From IMG/VR virus record IMGVR_UViG_3300047172_000109, positions 1 through 53,684 of that record: a DNA stretch of 53,684 nucleotides, one strand, 5' to 3'. A model generated the notes under the pieces. It was not told the DNA's origin and searched no databases. It saw only the letters and a list, made by a program, of their open reading frames with translations. Origin of the DNA: a virus. The first letter of the stretch is position 1; each line of letters starts with the position of its first letter. This document shows positions 40,693-49,083 of the stretch, one piece after another. The position numbers were made by a program, and so were the translations under genes.

Positions 40693-41931
40693 TCAGAGGG
40701 GCTCTCCGAGTATTTCCTCCTGCTGGGAGAAAATTTTGTTAAAGAGAAAGTTTTGCAAGTCCCTTGAGCCATCTGCCCAGCCGTGCTCGAGGTGCAGGTA
40801 TTCCTCGTAGAGGGTCGCGGCGAGGAATTTGGTTCCAAGGTCGAAGCATCCGCGGGCAATCCAGATCTTTTCATCCTTGGCCAAGCCGTAGATGTTTTTG
40901 CCCAGTTCTTCATAGAAGTCGATTGGGAAGGTGATCTTGACTCCCATGTTTTCGATAAACGCCTTGGCCTTCTCAAGCATCTTGAGCTCGAGTTTGCTTG
41001 GGCTGTAGGGTTTATACCTCATAGCCTTGTCAAACCTCTCCCGCCGGAGGTAGGCTTTCAAACCATCGGGGAGTTGGTCCATGCCCTTGCGCTTGAATGC
41101 CTTAAGGACCGCCCGGTCGAACTGGCCGTCCTCGGGGAGGTAGGATGATACGTTATTCCAGGGCAAGTCAAACTCTGCAAACAGCGGCGAGGTGAAGAGC
41201 TCGTAGAGAAAGTCCTCGGAGCAATTTTGGCTCAGCTGGTCGACGAGGCACTGGTTGACCCAATAACTATCAGCCGTGCGATCCTCGCTCAAGGTGAGTT
41301 TGGTCTTGGTGTTGTAGGTCCACTTGTAGGGTTTCTCCGTCCTTGAGTGTACTTTGATGTTTTGGTAAAAGAAGGCTTGGTTTTGCCCTGCGTGGATGTC
41401 AAACTTGGGGAAACTCATGTAGGGTTCGCTGTCGAGGAGGAACTTGCCTCGCGTTGCGTGAACCTCGGTGAAGGCCGCGCCCTCAACGTAGATGCGCGTG
41501 GAGTCAAGGTCAGGGATTTCATACTTCCCGCAGGAAAAAACCAGGCCATTTTCATCCTGAGCGTTGGACCAAAGCTCGCGATAGGCCATCCAGAGTTCCC
41601 AATTTTTGCCCAGCTCGGTGGTGAAGCCCAAGGGTTGGGAGATGCTTGGCACAACGCCTAGCTCGCGGTTGGGGCCTTGGCGTTTGAAGGTTTGCATGTG
41701 GATGACGGAGAAATTCTTGCCCCTCACGTCAGTATCGACGAGGGAGAACCTATAGCTCAGTTCGTCGGTTTCGATGGAAATACGCTGTTCGAGGCGCAGG
41801 CACACCGCGATGGCATATTTGAGCCCCGTGCCGAAGTGGCCAATGGGATTGGTTAAGCCGGGCTTGACGTTGACGCCCATGAGAGTGATGACGTTGGGAT
41901 TGATACGGCCAGGGTTGCTGAAGCAGATCAT
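40693..41931 (-). CDS. GHKL-type ATPase protein with zincin-like C-terminus
   Basis: A 412-residue protein. GRINPNVITLMGV and NPIGHFGTGLKYAIAVCLR (29-46) look like ATP-binding motifs of the GHKL fold (G.FG.GLK). The middle is mixed alpha/beta. The last 40 residues contain LYEEYLHLEHGWADGSRDLQ (EEYLH at 376-380), similar to a zincin helix in which the first His of HExxH is replaced by Tyr. I do not know a described function. ATP-dependent remodelling plus a degenerate protease site suggests a host-takeover or counter-defence protein. Confidence 0.65.
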   Translation of the reverse strand: MICFSNPGRINPNVITLMGVNVKPGLTNPIGHFGTGLKYAIAVCLRLEQRISIETDELSYRFSLVDTDVRGKNFSVIHMQTFKRQGPNRELGVVPSISQPLGFTTELGKNWELWMAYRELWSNAQDENGLVFSCGKYEIPDLDSTRIYVEGAAFTEVHATRGKFLLDSEPYMSFPKFDIHAGQNQAFFYQNIKVHSRTEKPYKWTYNTKTKLTLSEDRTADSYWVNQCLVDQLSQNCSEDFLYELFTSPLFAEFDLPWNNVSSYLPEDGQFDRAVLKAFKRKGMDQLPDGLKAYLRRERFDKAMRYKPYSPSKLELKMLEKAKAFIENMGVKITFPIDFYEELGKNIYGLAKDEKIWIARGCFDLGTKFLAATLYEEYLHLEHGWADGSRDLQNFLFNKIFSQQEEILGEPL

Positions 41932-41946
41932 TTATTTGTTCCTAAG

Positions 41947-42261
41947 TTAGAGACCAAGATCGTCGAGGGATAGGGTTTGTGCCTTGTTGATGGTGGGAAG
42001 GCGTTTTTGCGGCAGCGGCGGATTGAGGTAGTTTTCATAGGCGGCTACCAAGGCCGCCATTGGCGTTTGCGCCCTCCCGGCAGCGTAGACTTTGTTGCTG
42101 ACGTGGGGGCGCGGTGTTGAAAGTGAGCAATAGAATTTGGTTTCAGGAGTTGGTTGGATGTCAGGGTTCCAACGCCAAAAGCTGTGGATGTAGAGAGACT
42201 GCTCTTCGAGCCACAAAATTGCCTGCTCGAAGTCTTTTGGCATCTCACCTGGGTGGGGCAT
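41947..42261 (-). CDS. Small protein ending in LDDLGL
   Basis: A 104-residue protein (DFEQAILWLEEQSLYIHSFW; TPMAALVAAYENYLNPPLPQ) with C-terminus TLSLDDLGL. It overlaps the upstream gene by 17 bp. Family unknown; the C-terminal motif matches those at 38803 and 42502. Confidence 0.65.
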   Translation of the reverse strand: MPHPGEMPKDFEQAILWLEEQSLYIHSFWRWNPDIQPTPETKFYCSLSTPRPHVSNKVYAAGRAQTPMAALVAAYENYLNPPLPQKRLPTINKAQTLSLDDLGL

Positions 42262-42505
42262 TGCAACCTACTCCCTCGAGGCCTGCCTCGCGGATTTCCT
42301 TCCTGGTCGCGTAGCGCAACTCAATGCTCTTGTATTCTGTAAACGGGCCGTCTGGCCCAAATTGCACTACATAATACCAGTTGATGGCTGGGTCGCCCGG
42401 TTTGAGAATAAGCTCACCAGCGAGGCCGATGCTGCCGTCGGAGCAAACAACTATGTAATTGGTGAACATTCCAGAGATTTGGAAGTTGCTTGTCAAACGA
42501 GTCAT
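42245..42505 (-). CDS. Small hypothetical protein
   Basis: An 86-residue beta-rich protein (MFTNYIVVCSDGSIGLAGEL; WYYVVQFGPDGPF; a basic helix RYATRKEIREAGLE). It overlaps the upstream gene by 4 bp. No family recognised. Confidence 0.6.
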   Translation of the reverse strand: MTRLTSNFQISGMFTNYIVVCSDGSIGLAGELILKPGDPAINWYYVVQFGPDGPFTEYKSIELRYATRKEIREAGLEGVGCNAPPR

Positions 42506-42756
42506 AGCCCCAGGTCCTCCAAACCCAGGTGTTTGCCACCGAAAGGGAACCTCTTGTCGAGAAGACTAAACCCCGGCTCAGCCGTGTTTGCCAGGGCGCG
42601 TTTGAGCGCCCCCTCTGCGGTGTCGCTATCGGCCTGGAGGAACATGAGGTTTTCGCTGCGGAGCGATGCGCGCCATGAGTAGGCGTCGAGTTGGGAGAGG
42701 TTGTTGATGAACCATCCGGCGGAGTTGATCTCTTTTATTAACTTTTCTAATTCCAT
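42502..42756 (-). CDS. Small protein ending in LEDLGL
   Basis: An 84-residue protein; AGGAG precedes ATG 42756. LEKLIKEINSAGWFINNLSQ then WRASLRSENLMFLQADSDTA looks like a helix plus small beta sheet. The C-terminus LGLEDLGL belongs to the shared motif group. First gene behind the promoter at 42786-42814. Confidence 0.65.
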   Translation of the reverse strand: MELEKLIKEINSAGWFINNLSQLDAYSWRASLRSENLMFLQADSDTAEGALKRALANTAEPGFSLLDKRFPFGGKHLGLEDLGL

Positions 42757-42785
42757 TGAAAGGCTCCTGTTGAGTTGACGCGGCA

Positions 42786-42814
42786 AGTATGGCATGGTTG
42801 TTGTGGAATGTCAA
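42786..42814 (-). promoter_or_regulatory. Sigma70-like promoter
   Basis: On the minus strand TTGACA, 17 bp, CATACT. It overlaps the stop of the gene at 42811-43149 and drives 42502-42756 and genes beyond, probably to the pilin. Confidence 0.75.
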
Positions 42815-43149
42815 CCAACTTGGTTGGATAATAGGTCCCAGGCTTCTTTGATGCAAGTTTGGCAAACGGGTCTGGAGCTGTACCTTTCGCCCATTTCCAC
42901 AGCGCGCAGGGTATATGTTGAGCAAAATGTGCAGAAACTGTGTGTCCATGAATTATTGCCTATGGCCTTGGCGATTTGCTCGATGGTAGCATCATCAGGC
43001 AAAAGCATCAGTGCAAGATAGATGTTTTCCTTGCCGTGGTCATACCATTTTGGCTTAGGGATATCCTTGTAGTATTGCCTTTTCCATCTTTCAGCAATAG
43101 TAGAAGGTCGTGGGGAGTTACTAACGAGCCGTACATACTCACCTCTCAT
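42811..43149 (-). CDS. Hypothetical zinc-ribbon protein
   Basis: A 112-residue protein. CTFCSTYTLRAVEMGERYSS then CQTCIKEAWDLL gives two CxxC knuckles. The N-terminal half is basic (RWKRQYYKDIPKPKW). Function unknown. Starts in a 4-bp overlap. Confidence 0.6.
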   Translation of the reverse strand: MRGEYVRLVSNSPRPSTIAERWKRQYYKDIPKPKWYDHGKENIYLALMLLPDDATIEQIAKAIGNNSWTHSFCTFCSTYTLRAVEMGERYSSRPVCQTCIKEAWDLLSNQVG

Positions 43150-43340
43150 GACTTTGCTCCCTTGGTCTTGGCCAAAACCTTGAGGGCCTCTCCCTCAAGG
43201 CCATTGGCGATCTTGCGCTCGGCCTCTTCGAGGATTTGGCGTTTGGCGCGCGCGGCTGTGAACTCGCCCTTTTTGTAGAGGGCAATAAATTGCTGGCGGC
43301 TTTCGGCCAGGGCGTTGTGGAGGAGGGTGTTGTTTGTCAT
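43146..43340 (-). CDS. Small helical protein
   Basis: A 64-residue charged protein with long amphipathic helices (ESRQQFIALYKKGEFTAARA; ILEEAERKIANGLEGEALKV). AAGGAAA upstream. Unknown. Confidence 0.6.
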   Translation of the reverse strand: MTNNTLLHNALAESRQQFIALYKKGEFTAARAKRQILEEAERKIANGLEGEALKVLAKTKGAKS

Positions 43341-43341
43341 C

Positions 43342-43578
43342 TCAGTTTCCTTGCTTTTGAAAAATCAAGTCTTTGCCCCTCCGAGAGATGCCAATGCTCT
43401 TCCAGGCAAATCTCTTGCGTTGCGCGCGGTAGCACGCAAAGCGAAAGGCTTGCGCCTCGGCCTCGGAGTTACAATGGACGCACAAGGTGCCCTGGAGGGC
43501 GAGATCAAAGTAAACCTCACGGAGGTCGCGGCCCTGGCAAGGGAGGGTTTCCTCAAACTTAATTGGCAAATCAGGCAC
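43342..43578 (-). CDS. Small hypothetical protein
   Basis: A 78-residue protein; GTG 43578 follows TTGAGG. DLREVYFDLALQGTLCVHCN then EAEAQAFRFACYRAQRKRFA, basic at the end. It overlaps the helicase 3' end by 8 bp. Unknown. Confidence 0.55.
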   Translation of the reverse strand: MPDLPIKFEETLPCQGRDLREVYFDLALQGTLCVHCNSEAEAQAFRFACYRAQRKRFAWKSIGISRRGKDLIFQKQGN

Positions 43579-45139
43579 TGATGAAATCCTCAAGGTTAGC
43601 GTGCAAGAGTATGTTCTTGCTACGAGTTTCTATGACATACCTCAAATTGTGCTCCTGCTCGATTTGGGAAGGGCTCTTGGCGAATTTGCTGGGCACGCGC
43701 CAGGGGTCCAGGTGGAGAACCACGTCCCACTCAAGGCCCTTGGCCCTATGCCCCGTGGCCAGCGTTACTTTCCCATACTCATTGGTGAAGAGGGCCTCGA
43801 GCTTGGCCCTGATCTCCCCGGCATTTTTGGCCCCAGAGGAGTCACAAACGGCCAGGAGGCACTCCCCCTTGTCGCGGACCTGTTCGGCCTTGCTTTCGCG
43901 TTTGTTTGCCTGGGCAAGAGAGATTTCCGAGTCCATCCACTCCTGGGTGGCCTGGGCACAAGTTCCCAGGGGCGTGTCGTCGAGAGGGAAGAGCTTTTTG
44001 CTCAGGACAATGAGGCCCTTGCCGAGGTCGCGCCCCAGCATGACGCAGCCGACTTGCGCGCGGATGAGTTTGAAAGCCATGCTCAAGAGCGGCGCATTGT
44101 TGCGGCAGAGGATTGCCAAGGAGCATTTGTCATGAGGCAGAGCCGCCAAGAGGTCCTCCTTAGTCCATTCGGGCTGCTCCCAAGGTTTGAGGTGGCCAAA
44201 GTGGCCGACCTTGTTGGTGTGGTATGCCTCAAAGCCGGGGGCATGTGCGCGCGAACGCTCAACGATGACTTGGGGGCATCGGAAGGTGACGCTCAAGGGC
44301 AATTCGATCCATTGCTCACGGAGGTTTTTGATCTTGGACATCGAGGCGCTATCGGCGCCCCTGAATGAGTAGATGGCCTGTTTGGGGTCGCCGACGACGA
44401 TGAGACGATCGGCCGCGCTGCGCTTGAGCATGATGTGGTTAAGGGGACTGAGGTCCTGAGCCTCGTCCACGATGACCACAGGGAACCTGGGGAAAATTCC
44501 CCCATAGATGGCGCTCATGTAGATTTGGTCGTCGAAGGAGATAGTGCCCTCGAATGAGAGGGCGATGCTCTTTTTGAGGATCACTTTGGCCACGTCGAGG
44601 AGGGTCTCGCTGACGTCAACTCCAGCGTCGTCGGCGATTTTTTGCCAAGAGTCTTTGGTGTCCTCGATGAGGCCTTGGTGGGGGTAGGGTTTGGGCACAA
44701 GGCCGAGTTGCATCGCCAAGGTTACGATGGATTTTAGGTTTCCCCAGGTTTCCTGATCCGTCTCAAGTTTGAGTTCCTTGAGAGTTGAGGTGATGAGCCC
44801 GGCAAGTTTTTGGGCATCGAGGTTGAGTCTCTTGTTGATGGCGCGCGCCCAGGCAGCGTGGCCGAGGCCGTTCATGGTTTTGACCTCGAAGTGCGGCGGG
44901 AACCTCTCCTCCAGGTCCTTTTTGTTTTTGACGTTGAAGGCCAAAGCAAGAGTCGGCTTGCCCTGTGGTAAGGCCGCGGCGAGCATCTCGAGGGTCGAGG
45001 TTTTGGCACAGCCAGCGTAGGCCGTGACCATAATCGAGCGGCTGTCGTTGCGCGCAGCGTCGATGATGGCCTGCTGCTGGGGGCTCGGTGTGAGGGTCAC
45101 TTGTGGCCTAGTTTTGGGTTTGAGGTGGCCTTGGGGCAT
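43571..45139 (-). CDS. SF1 (UvrD/PcrA-type) DNA helicase
   Basis: A 522-residue protein. Motif I AYAGCAKTST (40-49), motif II DEAQD (225-229), motif III GDPKQAIYSFRGAD (250-263), motif V TGHRAKGLEWDVV and a final RYVIETRSK. GCAKT replaces the usual GSGKT. It unwinds duplex DNA 3'-5', probably for repair, recombination or origin opening. It is directly downstream of a HIRAN protein; HIRAN domains bind ssDNA 3' ends and often accompany SF1/SF2 helicases. GGAG before ATG 45139. Confidence 0.85.
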   Translation of the reverse strand: MPQGHLKPKTRPQVTLTPSPQQQAIIDAARNDSRSIMVTAYAGCAKTSTLEMLAAALPQGKPTLALAFNVKNKKDLEERFPPHFEVKTMNGLGHAAWARAINKRLNLDAQKLAGLITSTLKELKLETDQETWGNLKSIVTLAMQLGLVPKPYPHQGLIEDTKDSWQKIADDAGVDVSETLLDVAKVILKKSIALSFEGTISFDDQIYMSAIYGGIFPRFPVVIVDEAQDLSPLNHIMLKRSAADRLIVVGDPKQAIYSFRGADSASMSKIKNLREQWIELPLSVTFRCPQVIVERSRAHAPGFEAYHTNKVGHFGHLKPWEQPEWTKEDLLAALPHDKCSLAILCRNNAPLLSMAFKLIRAQVGCVMLGRDLGKGLIVLSKKLFPLDDTPLGTCAQATQEWMDSEISLAQANKRESKAEQVRDKGECLLAVCDSSGAKNAGEIRAKLEALFTNEYGKVTLATGHRAKGLEWDVVLHLDPWRVPSKFAKSPSQIEQEHNLRYVIETRSKNILLHANLEDFISA

Positions 45140-45207
45140 TTTCAGTGTCTCCTTGTCTTTGATGACGATGCTGAGTGGTGGGCAGGTGCCCACCACAGGG
45201 GTTGAGG

Positions 45208-45672
45208 TTATTCTTGATCGAGGCACTCTTCGCAGGCATCTCCTTCCAATTCGACCTCGTTCTCGCCGCACACGTCACACATTATGGGCTCGTCCCCCAG
45301 GTGCTCCGCATCGCGCAGGGGATCATCCAGCTCGCAGAGGGGTTTGCCGTCTCCGGCAAAGGCCAAAACTCCGCCGAGGATGCCCTGGCACTTGTGGGTC
45401 TCGGTGCGCGCGACGTAGCCGAGGTGGAGGTCTGTCTCTTTGAGAAGTTCCTCGGGGGTTCTGCCGTAGTCCTCGAGTTGGTCGGTGATCTCGGCGAGGT
45501 AGCCCTCAACCATGTCATTGGGATCGCAGAGGACCTTGATGGCATTTTCGTCGTAGGGATTGGAGGGCTCGGGCTCGAGGCGCAGGTGCGCCCCGGCGGG
45601 CAGTCCGGCGAGGACGAGTTTGGCTGGTGGGCGGAAGTGCATTCCGACAATGGGAACGAGTGTTGCAGGCAT
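45208..45672 (-). CDS. HIRAN-domain protein with C-terminal zinc knuckle
   Basis: A 154-residue protein. PIVGMHFRPPAKLVLAGLP, LRLEPEPSNPYDENAIKVL and GYLA form the HIRAN pattern (NPYDENAI). The C-terminus CDVCGENEVELEGDACEEC binds zinc. HIRAN domains recognise ssDNA ends at stalled forks. ATG 45672 is preferred because GGAG lies 7 bases upstream. It is the first gene after the promoter at 45724-45752 and the operator-like palindrome. Confidence 0.75.
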   Translation of the reverse strand: MPATLVPIVGMHFRPPAKLVLAGLPAGAHLRLEPEPSNPYDENAIKVLCDPNDMVEGYLAEITDQLEDYGRTPEELLKETDLHLGYVARTETHKCQGILGGVLAFAGDGKPLCELDDPLRDAEHLGDEPIMCDVCGENEVELEGDACEECLDQE

Positions 45673-45694
45673 GTTTTGCTCCATTTTGCATTGG

Positions 45695-45714
45695 CATAAG
45701 CGAGAGTGCTTATG
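45695..45714. promoter_or_regulatory. Operator-like inverted repeat
   Basis: CATAAGC (45695-45701), GAGAGT, GCTTATG (45708-45714): perfect 7-bp arms, just downstream of the -10 box and covering the probable transcription start and leader of the HIRAN/helicase unit. Confidence 0.55.
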
Positions 45715-45723
45715 TCAAATGGA

Positions 45724-45752
45724 ACATTAACATGGGCATTGCGATTTGTCAA
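45724..45752 (-). promoter_or_regulatory. Sigma70-like promoter of the HIRAN/helicase unit
   Basis: On the minus strand TTGACA, 17 bp, TAATGT. It lies in the gap after the adhesin gene at 45779, where a small AAAGG/CCTTT hairpin occurs. Confidence 0.8.
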
Positions 45753-45778
45753 CCACCTCAAAGGGGGCCTTTGGCCGC

Positions 45779-47464
45779 TTAGGTGTTGATAATCATTGGT
45801 GGGGGGTTAGTGCCAATGCTGGTCAAGGCGCCCGAAAAGGGCGCTGGGAGCGTTGAGCCGCTGCCGGTGGTGTAGAGCCCTGGCACAGGTATAGCGGCCG
45901 AGGTGAGGCCAAGGAGTAAGGAGTCGCCGCCAATGCTCAGGGATTTAACAGTGATGGCGGCGGAGGTGGCCAAGACCCGCCAATAGATGACGTTAGGCTG
46001 GAGGATGTAGGGGGTACCCACAGTACCTAAAATTGTGCCTGTGGTTGCGCCGGAGAGGCCGCTGGCGCTGGTGAGGGGCGAGCCGGTTGGTTGGTTGCCG
46101 CCGGAGCCTCCATTGTCGGCGTAGATGCCCACCGAAAAGGTGCTTGAGGCTACGGCGGTGCTGACATAAGCGCCGAGGTTGTTGATAGTGGTTGGCCTTG
46201 CCACCATGAAGGGATTGACATAAACCCTGTTGGCGACGAGTGCAAACGCGCTGCCGCTGAAGGTCGTGGTTGCGCCGAGGGCGTAGCAGCCGCCGATGGC
46301 TGATGCGAGCTGTACGGGGCCAGGGCCTATCGGCATGAAGCTGGTGTCGGCGAGGCCTAGGGTATTGGCCTGGATGATTTGGCCGGAGCTTACGGTGCCG
46401 GAGCTGATGGCTGTGGAGTTGGCGAGGATAGTGGCGATCGAGCCGCTGAGGCTCAAGGTCGCAGGGGCCAATGCGTTGAGGGTTCCGGCGCTGCCGATCG
46501 AGGTGCCCTGGTTCTCGATGACCAGAGCGCTTGAGCCGCCCCCGGCAGTAGCGCTGATGGTGAGGTTTGGGGACGTTCCGGAAAAGGTGATGTTGGTCCC
46601 GGAGTTGAGAGTTGAGGCTCCTTGGGTCGAGGCGCCGACAATGGCTTGAATGGTGCCGATGCCCTGAACATTGAGGGTTTGGCCACTCATGGCAAGGCTC
46701 TGCCCCAAAACAATCGCTCCCGAGTCACCACCAAAGCTAACGACGCCGCTGTTGGCGAGAGTTGGATTGGCGGTTCCGGTGAGGGTCAGCCCCGTTCCTA
46801 GGGTGACATTGCCGGTGCCGATGCTGGAGCCCGAGACTATCTCCACTAGGCCCTGGTTGACCGTTAGGGTTTGGCCCGACATGGTGAGGTTTGGGCCGAG
46901 AGTGATACTGCCGGTGTCGCCGCCGAAGGCCAACACGCCGGAGTTGCTCAAGGTGGGGTTGGTGGCCCCAGCTAAGGTTAGGCCCTGTCCCAAGGTTGCG
47001 TTGCCGGTGGCTGTAAGGGTGCCTTGAATGAACTCCTGGGCGCTGGCGCCCGCCGCGTTGAGGGTTTGGCCGCTCAAGCTGAGATTGGTCCCCAGGGTGA
47101 TGTGGCCGGTGGTGCCACTGAGATCGAGGAGGCCACTATTGGCCAGAGTTGGGTTTGTTGCCCCTGCCAAGCTGAGGCCCAAGCCTACGGTGGCGGTGCC
47201 GGTGGAGGCCAAGGTTCCCTGAAGCAACTCAACAATGCCTGACGAGCCACCGGAACCGCCTGTGGCGCTAATGGTGAGGTTTGGGCTTGTTCCTGACATA
47301 GTGATGTTGGTGCCAGGCACTAAGGTGGGAAACAGGGTTCCACTCTCAAAGACTCCGGTTGATCCACCGGAGCCGAAGGTGGATAATAGGGTCGCGAGGT
47401 TTTGCTCAATGGTCGTTCCGGCGACTACGATGCTTGCGCCGGTTATGTCGCCTTGTAGGGGCAT
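45779..47464 (-). CDS. Repeat-rich adhesin / tail appendage protein
   Basis: A 561-residue Gly/Ser/Thr/Leu-rich beta protein. Residues about 76-139, 142-204 and 205-268 are three repeats of one unit (LGL.LAGATNPTL.NSG, then G..G.I.LG.NL..SGQTLN). Before and after them are copies of a second unit (PGTNITMSGTSPNLTISATG; SGTNITFSGTSPNLTISATA) that also occurs in 47480-49027. The C-terminal 200 residues are non-repetitive and may bind the receptor. Encoded on the early strand, away from the late tail genes. AGGAA precedes the ATG. Confidence 0.65.
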   Translation of the reverse strand: MPLQGDITGASIVVAGTTIEQNLATLLSTFGSGGSTGVFESGTLFPTLVPGTNITMSGTSPNLTISATGGSGGSSGIVELLQGTLASTGTATVGLGLSLAGATNPTLANSGLLDLSGTTGHITLGTNLSLSGQTLNAAGASAQEFIQGTLTATGNATLGQGLTLAGATNPTLSNSGVLAFGGDTGSITLGPNLTMSGQTLTVNQGLVEIVSGSSIGTGNVTLGTGLTLTGTANPTLANSGVVSFGGDSGAIVLGQSLAMSGQTLNVQGIGTIQAIVGASTQGASTLNSGTNITFSGTSPNLTISATAGGGSSALVIENQGTSIGSAGTLNALAPATLSLSGSIATILANSTAISSGTVSSGQIIQANTLGLADTSFMPIGPGPVQLASAIGGCYALGATTTFSGSAFALVANRVYVNPFMVARPTTINNLGAYVSTAVASSTFSVGIYADNGGSGGNQPTGSPLTSASGLSGATTGTILGTVGTPYILQPNVIYWRVLATSAAITVKSLSIGGDSLLLGLTSAAIPVPGLYTTGSGSTLPAPFSGALTSIGTNPPPMIINT

Positions 47465-47479
47465 GGGAAATGGTTCCTT

Positions 47480-49027
47480 TTAGTCGTTGTAGTATACAAA
47501 AGAGGCTGATACGCCGGGGACTGCAGAGACGTTAATGCCCAGGAAAAGAGTTGAGTAATTTGCGAGATAGCCGCCCGAGATCGCCGCGCTGAACAGCGTG
47601 AAAAACACCTCGCCGTCGCCGGAATAGGAGAAAGTCACGGTGGTCGAGGTGACGTTGACCCTCAAAAACACCAGCCCGGCGGTAAAGACTCCGGTGTTAC
47701 CCGCGTTGACCACATTGCTGGAGAATGTTGTGTAGTTGGTCCACTCCTGGAGGAATAGCTGCACCGCGCCGGTCGGGCTGTTGACGACTTGAGCGGCGAT
47801 GATCTGCAATTTGCCTGCTGCGTCGATAAAGCCAAAACCGACTTCGTTGTAGTAGCTGGGGTTTGCGAAAATTACCCCGACGGTCGCCGTGAACGGCACT
47901 GACGGCGAGGGTTTGCTCTTAAAATTCCAATTCCCGCCTACCGTTGAGTTATACATCAAAACGCCCTGTAAACCATTCGCGAAGGTCGCACCGCCCTGAT
48001 TGGTCCAGGTGTTGAATGCCATAGAGGCTGTCGTCGGCGGATTTGTCGGCTGCGATGCCAGCACGCCTGAAAACAACCCGCCGCTTGAAGCGGTACTGCC
48101 GCCGCCCGATGCGCTGACGGTCAGGGTTGATCCACTTGGGGTGAGGGTGGTGTTGGCACCGGCGGCGAGGGTTGGATACAATGTTCCGGCGTACTCTACG
48201 CCGATTGAGCCACCAGAAGAACTAATTGTTAGATCGGGAGAGGTGCCTCCGAAGGTGATGTTCTGTCCGGCGTGGAGGGTTGGAAAAAGAGTGCCTCCCA
48301 CTTCGATGCCGATGGTGCCGCTTGCGGCACTGCCAGTGGCAAAACTCTGGTTGATGAACCATGTGGCACCTGGTTCAATGACGACTGTTGCGCCGCTGGC
48401 GATGGTCGGCGTGCCGAGGGTGTAGCCATTGCGATTGGATGGAATGGTAGCATTTTGGCTAAATGTACTGTCTTGGAGGATTATTTGTCCGGTGCTGAGG
48501 GTGAGGTCATCGACTGTAGTGGAAGAGAAAATAACACTCCCGTCATTGGACAAGGTGGTAAAGGTTGCTGGGGAGGTGGTGCCTTGCACCACTGCAGTGA
48601 TGCCGCCCGAGACACCGCTGCTGGAAAGATCTATGTTGCCGTCAGCGTTGAGCTGGAAACTCAGGTCCCCGGTGGCGTTGATGGTGCGGCTGTAGCCAAC
48701 GCCAGAACCAGCGTTTTCTGTGTAGATGCCTTCGAGGGCTAGGCTTGTGGCGGCCGAGGCGCTGGATTGGGCCTCATTGGCTGAGGTTTGGGCGGCGGTG
48801 GCTATGACGCCAATGGCAGAGATGGAGCCGGGGAGAGCCCCGAGGTTGAGGTTGGTGTTGGAGCCTACTTTTTGGTAGAGGGTTTGGAGGAAGGCCCACC
48901 AGACCGGGGTGATATTGCCGCTGGCACCCTGGGAGATAGGTGCTGTTGGAGAGGGCATCACGCTGACGCCCGGTTGGCTGCTCTGTGCGATGATCTGGCC
49001 CGCTGGAGATAGGGTGCTTGAGGACAC
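47480..49027 (-). CDS. Tail appendage / fibre-like protein
   Basis: A 515-residue protein with GTG start and GGAAAG site. The N-terminus includes GNITPVWWAFLQTLYQKVGS, a motif seen in phage tail proteins, followed by helices and Ser/Ala-rich beta repeats (GGTLFPTLHAGQNITFGGTS), related to the adjacent protein. The C-terminal 190 residues form a beta-rich domain (YNEVGFGFIDAAGKLQII). Together with 45779-47464 it looks like a host-range module. Confidence 0.65.
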   Translation of the reverse strand: MSSSTLSPAGQIIAQSSQPGVSVMPSPTAPISQGASGNITPVWWAFLQTLYQKVGSNTNLNLGALPGSISAIGVIATAAQTSANEAQSSASAATSLALEGIYTENAGSGVGYSRTINATGDLSFQLNADGNIDLSSSGVSGGITAVVQGTTSPATFTTLSNDGSVIFSSTTVDDLTLSTGQIILQDSTFSQNATIPSNRNGYTLGTPTIASGATVVIEPGATWFINQSFATGSAASGTIGIEVGGTLFPTLHAGQNITFGGTSPDLTISSSGGSIGVEYAGTLYPTLAAGANTTLTPSGSTLTVSASGGGSTASSGGLFSGVLASQPTNPPTTASMAFNTWTNQGGATFANGLQGVLMYNSTVGGNWNFKSKPSPSVPFTATVGVIFANPSYYNEVGFGFIDAAGKLQIIAAQVVNSPTGAVQLFLQEWTNYTTFSSNVVNAGNTGVFTAGLVFLRVNVTSTTVTFSYSGDGEVFFTLFSAAISGGYLANYSTLFLGINVSAVPGVSASFVYYND

Positions 49028-49083
49028 GGAGAGGCTTTCCTGGTATTTCTAGCGAGTATGTTAGGGCCAATGGACCTAAAAGG

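Noticed and set aside
43601-44368. Plus-strand ORF of 255 codons
   Set aside because: Antisense shadow of the SF1 helicase, which has full motifs on the minus strand.
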